DNA from: Bryobacterales bacterium
Lineage (GTDB): Bacteria; Acidobacteriota; Terriglobia; Bryobacterales; Bryobacteraceae
Direction of reading: 5' to 3'
Length of the DNA stretch: 5,087 bases
Assembly: GCA_003164075.1 (NCBI GenBank)
Contig: PLRZ01000657.1
Location: 204-5,290 of the forward strand
In this document: positions 1 to 5,087 of the stretch, one piece after another
How the letters are laid out: each line of letters starts with the position of its first letter
How positions within the stretch are numbered: the first letter of the stretch is position 1
The notes under the pieces: generated by a model
What the model saw: only the letters and a program-made list of their open reading frames with translations
Databases searched by the model: none
Told to the model about the DNA's origin: nothing
Program-made: the position numbers and the translations under genes

Positions 1-10
1 TTCCACGACA

Positions 11-115
11 TCAGGAGTTCTGACAGTACAGTTCCTGGCGGCCTTTGTAAATGCAGATGTCCGGAAGCGGAACAAGTGAGCGGCACTCGGCCCCAAGGTC
101 CGCGGAGATGGACTG
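11..115 (-). other. Open in-frame continuation after the translocase stop, no start codon
   Basis: After the TAA at 118-116 the same reading frame stays open for 34 codons to a TGA at 13-11. It contains DLGAECRSLVPLPDIC and then IYKGRQELYCQNS. About three quarters of third positions are G or C, as expected for coding sequence here, and the cysteines are spaced in a way loosely resembling a degraded zinc-ribbon. No ATG, GTG or TTG is present, so it cannot be an independent conventional gene within the window. It may be a former C-terminal extension of the translocase cut off by a nonsense mutation, the tail of an unrelated gene remnant, or chance. The other frames in this short interval are also partly open, so the evidence is weak. 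I see no rho-independent terminator in positions 1-115. Confidence 0.25.
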
Positions 116-1996
116 TTAACTGAAAATACGCGCCCGGTCCTGGGGAGACAAATAGGGCGACTGCAGGCGCACGGGGTCGCCGACGCTCAAGAAGAACAAG
201 TCGCCCTTTCCCAGCAGCCGTTCGGCGCCCGACCGGTTGATGATCATGTTCGACTGCTGGTGATTCGAGACACGCAGACAGATGCGCCCGCTCAGGTTCA
301 TTTTGAGCGCACCTTCCACGGTCTTCCTGTCCGGATATTGAGTGGCGATAATCAGGTGAATGCCGGCCGCCCGGGCCTTGGCGCCAAGGCGGTTAATGGC
401 AGCCCCTACATCCCTGGTCGCCGCGCGGTCTACCAGCAGATCCGCATATTCGTCGCAGACACATACCATCCTCGGCAGCACCTTACCGGTCTTCGCCCGA
501 TATTCGGGAAGGTCGCTGACCAGATTCCGCTCAAACAACTCGTAGCGCCGCTCCATCTCCTCGATCAGCGGATCGAGCACATCCATAACGGAATGCTCCG
601 GCGGATAAACCAGGGCGTCCACGAAAGGAGACCCCTTCAGCTCGGCGAACGCCGTCCGCTTCGGATCGATGAGGACCAGGCGCAGTGTCTCAGGCGTGTT
701 GGACAACGTCAGCCCGGCGATCGCCGAACGCAGCCACTCGCTCTTGCCGCTGCCGGCCGTGCCCGCTACCAGCAAGTGCGGGTTATTCGAGGAAGCCAGA
801 TCGACAAACTGCAGCCTGCCATTCAGATCCACGCCAAGAGGCGTCCGGGAGCAACCGCGGCCATCGGGCTTGGGAAGCTGGTCGAGAATGGAACCGAACG
901 TGACGGTCTGAGGGTCGGGCCTCGCAATGTCGATCGCCATGCGGCCATGGGCGTTTTGAATCATGGGATGGGTGCCGAGATTCAATTGCATGCCTAAGTC
1001 TTCGGCTCTGTCCCGGATTTGTTTCATTCTGGTCTGGCGGCCGGGAATGACGAAATAGCGCAAGAACGAAGGTCCGGCAGTCATTTCGCCCTTCCATTCG
1101 ACCGGGACGCCGTATTCCTGCAGCGCGCGCACCAACTTCTTGCCGAGAGCCATGTGCGCCTCGCTCACGCCGGAGGCCGGCGCGGATCCTCCCGGCAGCA
1201 CGTTGGCCATCCGCCCGATCAAAGTCCGAAGAGCGGATTGAACTTCCGATAGTTCGGCGCTGCGGTAGAACCGTTCTCTTATTTCCGGTCCAAAGGAGAT
1301 CACCGCCAAAGCGCCGTCGCCGGGGTGGAGGCCGCTGGCGGAAAGAGCGCAATAATACAGGCACGCCTGGGCCAGGTCGGCTTCGGGCCGCGGCCTGCCG
1401 AGCTTGTATTCGAGAACGCACCACCGCCCGGATTGCGGATTTCTAAAAAGCGCGTCGGCCGCGCCGAAGACCATTACCGGAGCCGTCCAGTGCGGCTCCT
1501 TCACTTCCCATTGCAATTCCATTTCCGGCTGGCAGAGATGTTCGGCTCCCATCCAGGCGCGTTGCCGATGGTCGTAACGAATGGTCTCGCACTTTTCGGC
1601 GGAGGTGAGAAGCCGGCAGAGCCACTCGCAGACCGCTCGCACCGCTTCCCACAGGTGCATCGCCTCCGCTCCGTTCTCGCGCAGAGCCGCCTGCATTTCA
1701 GTCACCCGCGGCCCCAGCAGCTTATCGTACGCGTGCCGCGCCAGCCGGGGCGAGTCCGCCAGTTCGCCCGGTTCCAGGGCCGCCTGCCAGCCGTGGGGAC
1801 CCATCAAACCAGCCAGCACCTCATGAAAGAGCGTGCCGGTGAGGGCGTTTGCCTGCGAGCCCGAGGCGGCATAATCGCTGGCGGTTCGGAGCAGTTCGCG
1901 GCGAATCTCGGAAATGGAGAGTTGAGCCAGGAACAGATCCTCTCTATGGAGCCTCTGCGATGGCGACGGGTTGAAAAAGCGCCGGCACGCTGCCAC
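116..1996 (-). CDS. PD-(D/E)XK nuclease fused to FtsK/SpoIIIE-type DNA translocase (about 626 aa)
   Basis: Numbering is from the GTG at 1996. Residues about 24-270 are a RecB/Cas4-type nuclease: helix LSISEIRRELL (26-36), GTLFHEVLAGL with the motif histidine H58, D181 in GAADALF, E196-Y-K198 in VLEYK, and the trailing Q210-x3-Y214. All expected catalytic residues are present. Residues about 308-375 resemble the FtsK alpha/beta subdomain (FLRYFVIPG, then MAIDIARPDPQTV). The motor (388-626) has Walker A GTAGSGKS (412-419), IDPKR (443-447), Walker B VCVCDEYADL with D515 and E516, HLIIATQYPD (547-556), and GAERLLGKGDLFF as in classical FtsK. It lacks the FtsK membrane domain and the KOPS-reading gamma winged helix, so it is cytoplasmic and not a chromosome-dimer motor. 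Predicted action is ATP-driven movement on double-stranded DNA with cleavage. The start is uncertain: GTG 1996 is the last conventional start before the nuclease, while a CTG at 1930 sits 7 nt after AGGA. The ORF runs open to 2245, but that part is antisense-frame noise inside the ATPase gene. Confidence 0.9.
   Translation of the reverse strand: MAACRRFFNPSPSQRLHREDLFLAQLSISEIRRELLRTASDYAASGSQANALTGTLFHEVLAGLMGPHGWQAALEPGELADSPRLARHAYDKLLGPRVTEMQAALRENGAEAMHLWEAVRAVCEWLCRLLTSAEKCETIRYDHRQRAWMGAEHLCQPEMELQWEVKEPHWTAPVMVFGAADALFRNPQSGRWCVLEYKLGRPRPEADLAQACLYYCALSASGLHPGDGALAVISFGPEIRERFYRSAELSEVQSALRTLIGRMANVLPGGSAPASGVSEAHMALGKKLVRALQEYGVPVEWKGEMTAGPSFLRYFVIPGRQTRMKQIRDRAEDLGMQLNLGTHPMIQNAHGRMAIDIARPDPQTVTFGSILDQLPKPDGRGCSRTPLGVDLNGRLQFVDLASSNNPHLLVAGTAGSGKSEWLRSAIAGLTLSNTPETLRLVLIDPKRTAFAELKGSPFVDALVYPPEHSVMDVLDPLIEEMERRYELFERNLVSDLPEYRAKTGKVLPRMVCVCDEYADLLVDRAATRDVGAAINRLGAKARAAGIHLIIATQYPDRKTVEGALKMNLSGRICLRVSNHQQSNMIINRSGAERLLGKGDLFFLSVGDPVRLQSPYLSPQDRARIFS
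1938..1945 (-). promoter_or_regulatory. Possible ribosome-binding site at the ATPase/nuclease-translocase junction
   Basis: Right at the TAG stop of the ATPase gene (1946-1944) the minus strand reads AGAGAGGA, a good match to a Shine-Dalgarno core. It lies downstream of the GTG at 1996. It would serve an in-frame CTG at 1930-1928 with a 7-nt spacer, giving a product 22 residues shorter that still keeps the whole nuclease domain. No ATG, GTG or TTG occurs in the correct frame between 1993 and the conserved nuclease helix. It may be a genuine site for a non-standard start or chance purine richness. Confidence 0.3.
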
Positions 1997-3746
1997 CAAG
2001 AATGCCAAACTGCCCCGGATCACGATGTGCACACTCTTCGATCTCCCCAGGCGCCACCTCCAGAATGCGAGCAGCCTCTTCCAGTGTGACCATCTTCCTC
2101 TCGGCGAGCAAGGCTGCCAGCCTGGGCGTTGGATCGCTGTCGTCGCCAGGGGCTCCGATGGCGGAAACCAACCCATCGAGCGCCGCTGGCCGGTGGCTGG
2201 CGATCCACTGCTCCACCGCACCGGACGACACCGGTTCTCCGTCATGCGCCAGATCGCCGCTCTCGGCGTCCGAGAGCAGCCGGCGGAGCGCTGCCAGTGC
2301 GGCCACCGCCTCCTGCGAAACGGTGGTCAGGCGCCCGGCTCGCTCCCGGAGACTGGCGATGTGCAGGTGGCAGGCTTTGGCGGTAGGGGGAATCGGCGGC
2401 GTCCGCGCGTCCCGCAGCAGGAGCAACGATTGGTTCGCAGCCGGCTTCCAGGCTTCGGAGATCTTCTTCAGGTGGTTGGCCAGGGAGCGGTTATTGGCCT
2501 CGTTGCATATCGCGATGGCAACCCGGCCGCCGTCGATGGTGAAGTCCAGCGGCTTGCCCGGAACCGAACACGCGAGGCGGGCGGAGCGGGCCAGTAAAGG
2601 TATCCCATTGCGCAGAACCGCTTCGGTTTCCACGGGCTCCTTCGTGGTGAAGCGCTCCTCAAACATCCGCTGAAGCGCGGCTTCGAGATGTTCTTTCGCC
2701 GGTTCCGGGCCGGACTGCAACCGGTCGAACAGGTCCTTGCAGCGCGCAATGATTTTTCGCGCCGGCGCCGCATTGTCCACGAAGACGTCTCTCACCTGCG
2801 ATTCCTGGAGCGGCCAGCAGCCACCGTGTGCGGCGCGCATGCCGGCCAGCCCCGGCACGGTATCGAGGCGCGCGCCGATCAGCAGCCGGGCCTGGTCCCA
2901 GGAGAGTGGACGGATGGTAGCGCGGCGGCCGAGCACTCTGGATTTCGCGGCTTCGTCCAGAATCTGCTCCATGAGATTGACGAAGCTGCTCTGCTCGCAG
3001 GAAATCACGGCTGCATTGCCGGTTTCATCCACCAGGCAGGAAACCGCCCGGCCGAATGCGTGTGGGCCCTCCCGGTCGCCGGGCGAACTCATCACCGCTT
3101 CAATCTGATCCATACAGAAAACCACCACGCCGGGGCGGATCAGCTCGCAAATCGCTTTCACTACATGGCGGGAGGTGGCTTCCGGATCGTCGTCCGGCCC
3201 CGGAGCGGATAGGCCCAGGGAATGCAGAACCTCGTCCGGAAGTCCCTCGCCGCGCAGCCAGGCGGCGGAATCGCGGACGTGCCTGCCGGCAAGAAGGTTT
3301 TCCAGGACAATGCTCAAATCGCGATGCGCCAGCATTTCCAAGCCGCTTCTTCGTACCGCGAGCAGCCGGTCCATGGTGCGAACGCCATCGACGCCGGCAC
3401 GCAGCAGGGCCAGCGCCAGACAGCGGCGCAAGTGCCTCCAAATGCCCGCCGGGGACGTTTCCATCCGAACGAAAACGAAGAGCCTTCCGGGCTGCGGATC
3501 GAGCCATCGGCGCACCCTTCCGATGAGGTGGGTCTTGCCAGTGCCGGTATCCCCAAAGACCGTCAGGGCGGCCGAGAAGCCCCCGCCCGCTACATCCTCA
3601 ACCAGCCGCCGGCAAGCTTCAAAGGCTTCCGCATTGATCTCGGCGATGTCCACCTGGTGGTCTTCCATGGGCTGCCCGAACAATGGCCCGAAGGGATTGG
3701 GATAGCCCCATTCAGCGGATGGCAATGGCGACGTAGTAGGTTCCAT
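1944..3746 (-). CDS. P-loop ATPase (AAA/STAND/Orc-like) with C-terminal HTH-like segment, 600 aa
   Basis: The N-terminus contains WGYPNPFGPLF (13-23) and IAEINAEAFEACRRLVE, a lead-in typical of AAA-type loaders and sensors. Walker A is GDTGTGKT at 65-72. Walker B is VVVFCMDQIE at about 207-216, with the acidic pair D213 and E216. A sensor-1-like AAVISCEQSSF lies at 245-255, followed by LSWDQARLLIGARL (281-294) and a basic helix ARKIIARCKDLF (329-340). Residues 385-500 form a separate alpha/beta domain that I cannot name (LDFTIDGGRVAIAICNEANN, then LLLLRDARTPPIPP). Residues 541-590 look like a winged helix (LLAERKMVTLEEAARILEV, then GILGGSVPALF). The ATG at 3746 is preferred over Met27 (3668) because the WGYPNPF stretch looks conserved. 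The gene overlaps the wHTH gene by 35 bp and the next gene by roughly 53 bp, so it is part of one operon. Its likely role is a nucleotide-driven loader or sensor for the nuclease-translocase; that role is inferred from context. Confidence 0.88.
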   Translation of the reverse strand: MEPTTSPLPSAEWGYPNPFGPLFGQPMEDHQVDIAEINAEAFEACRRLVEDVAGGGFSAALTVFGDTGTGKTHLIGRVRRWLDPQPGRLFVFVRMETSPAGIWRHLRRCLALALLRAGVDGVRTMDRLLAVRRSGLEMLAHRDLSIVLENLLAGRHVRDSAAWLRGEGLPDEVLHSLGLSAPGPDDDPEATSRHVVKAICELIRPGVVVFCMDQIEAVMSSPGDREGPHAFGRAVSCLVDETGNAAVISCEQSSFVNLMEQILDEAAKSRVLGRRATIRPLSWDQARLLIGARLDTVPGLAGMRAAHGGCWPLQESQVRDVFVDNAAPARKIIARCKDLFDRLQSGPEPAKEHLEAALQRMFEERFTTKEPVETEAVLRNGIPLLARSARLACSVPGKPLDFTIDGGRVAIAICNEANNRSLANHLKKISEAWKPAANQSLLLLRDARTPPIPPTAKACHLHIASLRERAGRLTTVSQEAVAALAALRRLLSDAESGDLAHDGEPVSSGAVEQWIASHRPAALDGLVSAIGAPGDDSDPTPRLAALLAERKMVTLEEAARILEVAPGEIEECAHRDPGQFGILGGSVPALFQPVAIAEAP

Positions 3747-4512
3747 CTTGGCCGTCGATCAAAAGATCCTTGTCTTCCCGGGAAACGTTGTATGGATCGG
3801 CATGCTGGCTCAGGAACACTTGTTGTTTCCTGCGTAACTCCAGGGCGGCGGCATCGAATTCCTGTTTCGGCAGGTTGGGGAGATGGTTTCGCAAGCGCAA
3901 TGTCGAGACCGGCACTCCCCGCACCGGTTCGAGCGACCGGACGGCTTCCAGGATGAGCGCGGCGGCATCTACCTGTACACTCCCCAGTTTCTCACGGGGC
4001 GAGGAGTTCCCGGTGGAAAAGGCCGCCGGATCGAATCCGGCCGAACGAATCTTGCGCTCCACAAAAGCGCGCGCGGCCTTAAAATAGGCCTCGGGATCGC
4101 CGGCCCGCACCCACAGTTTGGCGCTACTGGAGAAGGCGGGGACGCCCTGCAATTGTTTTTCGGCGACTAATGCCGATACCGCGAGTTCCCAACGTTTCGC
4201 CGGAACGCCCTTCAGATTTCCGGCCGCCGCCGCGATCAGGTGCGATTTCGAAAGCGCCTGAGTGGTGGCAGCCGCCAGGACGGCTTCCCGCGTCATCTGT
4301 TCCGGAGAAACGTGCCAGAAGTATTGCGACCGCCGGTAATCGGGCCAGCGATACACCTGGGTCCCGCCGACGGCCAAGTCCAGCGCGGCGCGGAGAGGTT
4401 CGCCTTTGGCTTTCACAAGCTTCTCAAGAGCCTTGAAGGTAACCGGCTTCTTCGCATCGCGCACGGCTGCCAGAATGCGCTCGCGGAGATCGCCCGGGGG
4501 AATTGCAGTCAT
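3712..4512 (-). CDS. Multi-winged-helix protein, probable DNA-binding subunit of the nuclease-translocase operon (266 aa)
   Basis: This appears to be a soluble protein of three tandem wHTH-like units, judged by helix-helix-helix-strand patterning rather than by a recognised family. Unit 1 (about 7-66) has RERILAAVRDAKKPVTFKALEKL followed by a strand region ending VYRWPDYRRSQYFWHV. Unit 2 (about 72-138) has TREAVLAAATTQALSKSHLIAAA and ends KLWVRAG. A basic linker (about 143-157) contains KAARAFVERKIRS. Unit 3 (about 182-265) has AAALILEAVRSLEPVRGVPVSTLRLRNHL, then VFLSQHADPYNVSREDKDLLI, and ends DGTYYVAIAIR. There are no P-loop or nuclease motifs. The start is the ATG at 4512, inside the ATGA overlap with the upstream small gene; no Shine-Dalgarno is nearby, so coupling is likely. 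The 3' end overlaps the ATPase gene by 35 bp. The most likely role is DNA binding, or a scaffold that directs the ATPase and translocase to DNA; a transcriptional regulator is the alternative. Coding confidence is high; function is inferred. Confidence 0.85.
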   Translation of the reverse strand: MTAIPPGDLRERILAAVRDAKKPVTFKALEKLVKAKGEPLRAALDLAVGGTQVYRWPDYRRSQYFWHVSPEQMTREAVLAAATTQALSKSHLIAAAAGNLKGVPAKRWELAVSALVAEKQLQGVPAFSSSAKLWVRAGDPEAYFKAARAFVERKIRSAGFDPAAFSTGNSSPREKLGSVQVDAAALILEAVRSLEPVRGVPVSTLRLRNHLPNLPKQEFDAAALELRRKQQVFLSQHADPYNVSREDKDLLIDGQDGTYYVAIAIR

Positions 4513-4721
4513 GGTACAAGTTTACGTGAATGTCTCCGGAACAGGCACGCTGGATAGACGTAATCTTCACCCGATTCATCGATCACGCGAATGAGATCGT
4601 TGCCTTCCGCGTCGGGGTCTTCCAATACCGCATACAACTTCCTGACTTCAAGCGAGGCGGCGAAACCCGCATTCCGCCTGCAAATGGCAAATCTTTGTGT
4701 CTTTATGCAATCAGACCGCAT
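4509..4721 (-). CDS. Small conserved hypothetical protein ('SLEVRK-Y ... DESGEDY-YP' type), 70 aa
   Basis: The ATG at 4721 gives 70 residues. The core reads FAIC at 11-14, then SLEVRKLY near 23-30, then LIRVIDESGEDYVYP near 43-57. This matches a pattern I recall from short hypothetical proteins in acidobacteria and cyanobacteria (aromatic-AIC-N-GY, SLE-RK-Y-VL-D, G-(L/I)RVIDESGEDYLYP, then an F-(P/A)-(I/V) tail). Its function is unknown and it has no signal peptide, membrane segment or catalytic motif. The ORF is open up to 4805, but those 28 codons lie in the palindromic repeat, so I use the ATG just outside it. No Shine-Dalgarno sequence precedes that ATG. The TGA (4511-4509) overlaps the ATG of the next gene as ATGA, which suggests translational coupling. 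The last 11 residues (after YPACLF) fit the family less well than a one-base-shifted reading would, so a late frameshift is possible. Confidence 0.65.
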   Translation of the reverse strand: MRSDCIKTQRFAICRRNAGFAASLEVRKLYAVLEDPDAEGNDLIRVIDESGEDYVYPACLFRRHSRKLVP

Positions 4722-4723
4722 GA

Positions 4724-4883
4724 CTGGTTTCTGTCGCGAAAGGCCGGCTCGTAACGGCAAGACCGCTCCCTTGCGGGGTGCCCTTTGGGCCCGGCTCAGT
4801 AACAAATCCCGTGGAATCGTCGCAGCGTTTTCCGAGCCGCGACCGCAAGGGAGCGGTTTCTTGAGTTTCGCGGCAGAAACCAG
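4724..4883. repeat. Nested palindromic intergenic element (REP/MITE-like), about 160 bp
   Basis: The outer arms are 4724-4740 and 4867-4883, 17 bp each, inverted with a single mismatch (ctggtttctgtcgcgaa against ttcgcggcagaaaccag). Inside them, 4762-4776 (accgctcccttgcgg) and 4843-4857 (ccgcaagggagcggt) form a perfect 15-bp inverted repeat around a 66-nt centre. The centre holds a small gccc-ttt-gggc hairpin at 4780-4790. An imperfect direct repeat is also present (4742-4755 and 4788-4803, ggc-cggctc-gtaac). The element starts at the base after the stop of the upstream ORF and ends 2 bases before the ATG of the downstream small gene. From memory, the 'ccgctcccttgcggtcgcggctc' motif is dispersed in Solibacter-type genomes; I have not checked this. 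It encodes nothing convincing and may be a non-autonomous mobile repeat or an RNA hairpin in the transcript. Confidence 0.75.
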
Positions 4884-5081
4884 CTACTGTACGAAGGGTT
4901 TGATCTTGAATTCTTTCCCGCCTATACCCGAAGCTTCGTACCAGTGAAGCTCCGCTTTCCGTATCGTACCATTCGGCAGCTTCACGTCGGCGAAGCCCTT
5001 TTGCTTGCGCCACCGTCCTTTGCCGTAATTCTAACACCCGCAGTCCTGGGGCGGCTCCTTACGCCGTCTTATCCTTGGCAT
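4884..5081 (-). pseudogene. Small conserved 'HWYEA-GIG' protein, interrupted by an in-frame stop or lacking a usable start
   Basis: Reading down from 5030, 48 sense codons run to a TAG at 4886-4884. They encode a strongly protein-like sequence containing GRWRKQKGF, then VKLPNG, then AELHWYEASGIGGKEFKIK. I associate this pattern (WRK-KG, then L-DG, then AE-HWYEA-GIG--E-KIKR-L) with short hypothetical proteins of unknown function in acidobacteria and cyanobacteria. The open stretch contains no ATG or TTG. Its only GTG is inside the conserved part, near 4986. Continuing upstream in the same frame there is an ATG at 5081-5079, but a TAG at 5033-5031 separates it from the conserved region. The gene is therefore either nonsense-disrupted or started in a way I cannot see. 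The overlapping 108-codon minus ORF from 5037 is in a different frame and lacks the conserved pattern. No function can be assigned. Confidence 0.5.
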
Positions 5082-5087
5082 AGCACA

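Noticed and set aside
1..115. Terminator after the translocase gene
   Set aside because: I found no GC-rich stem followed by a T tract on the minus strand in this interval.
1380..1640. Cas4/AddB-like iron-sulfur cluster in the nuclease domain
   Set aside because: Several cysteines are present (C123, C127, C136, C155, C193, C212, C216), but the N-terminal Cys plus C-terminal Cys triplet seen around Cas4 and AddB nuclease cores is not evident.
116..1996. Housekeeping FtsK or SpoIIIE chromosome-segregation protein
   Set aside because: There is no transmembrane N-terminus and no gamma domain. The N-terminus is a nuclease and the gene is embedded in an overlapping operon with an ATPase and a wHTH protein.
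1325..2089. Long plus-strand open frame (254 codons), and similar plus-strand frames at 260-997, 1971-2673 and 3222-3956
   Set aside because: They are antisense to genes with recognisable Walker, FtsK and nuclease motifs. Their translations are arginine/proline-rich with no domain pattern, as expected of shadow frames in GC-rich DNA.
1997..2245. N-terminal 83 codons of the translocase frame up to the ATG at 2245
   Set aside because: This lies entirely inside the ATPase gene in another frame, and the residues (tryptophan- and arginine-rich) are unlike a protein domain. A 302-bp overlap is implausible.
4722..4805. Extension of the small 70-aa protein to an ATG at 4805
   Set aside because: The extra 28 codons translate one half of the palindromic repeat and lie outside the conserved family pattern.
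4724..4883. CRISPR array or rho-independent terminator
   Set aside because: There are only two arms per inverted pair, no regularly spaced direct repeats, and no run of T after the hairpin on either strand.
4711..5037. Minus-strand 108-codon ORF
   Set aside because: It is out of frame with the conserved 'HWYEA-GIG' coding sequence over 4884-5030, and then runs through the repeat element and into the start of the small gene.

Overview
The window is a GC-rich bacterial chromosome segment with every convincing gene on the minus strand. It probably comes from an acidobacterium of the Solibacter/Bryobacterales type. That placement is an inference from base composition, from two small-protein families I associate with such genomes, and from an intergenic palindrome whose core motif I recall as common there. 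Nothing in the window fixes the taxonomy.

Layout, read in the direction of transcription (high to low coordinates):
- 5081-4884: a broken or start-less small ORF of a conserved 'WRK-KG ... ELHWYEA-GIG' type.
- 4883-4724: a nested palindromic repeat element of about 160 bp. It exactly fills the gap between the stop of that ORF and the start of the next gene.
- 4721-4509: a 70-residue small conserved protein ('SLEVRK-Y ... VIDESGEDY-YP' type). Its TGA overlaps the ATG of the next gene as ATGA.
- 4512-3712: a 266-residue protein that looks like three winged-helix (wHTH) modules.
- 3746-1944: a 600-residue P-loop ATPase with Walker A and B motifs, an unassigned central domain and a C-terminal HTH-like segment. 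It overlaps its upstream neighbour by 35 bp.
- about 1996-116: a protein of about 626 residues that fuses an intact RecB/Cas4-type PD-(D/E)XK nuclease to an FtsK/SpoIIIE-type DNA translocase. It overlaps the ATPase gene by about 53 bp.
- 115-1: no gene with a visible start and no clear terminator. The translocase frame stays open for 34 more codons after its stop.

The overlaps indicate that the three large genes are one tightly coupled operon. A coherent model, which is inference, is that the wHTH protein binds DNA or recruits the complex, the AAA/STAND-like ATPase acts as a loader or sensor, and the nuclease-translocase pumps along double-stranded DNA and cuts it. This resembles HerA-NurA in logic, but motor and nuclease are in one polypeptide. 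No named defence system that I know has exactly this composition, so it is a good candidate for an uncharacterised anti-invader or DNA-processing system.
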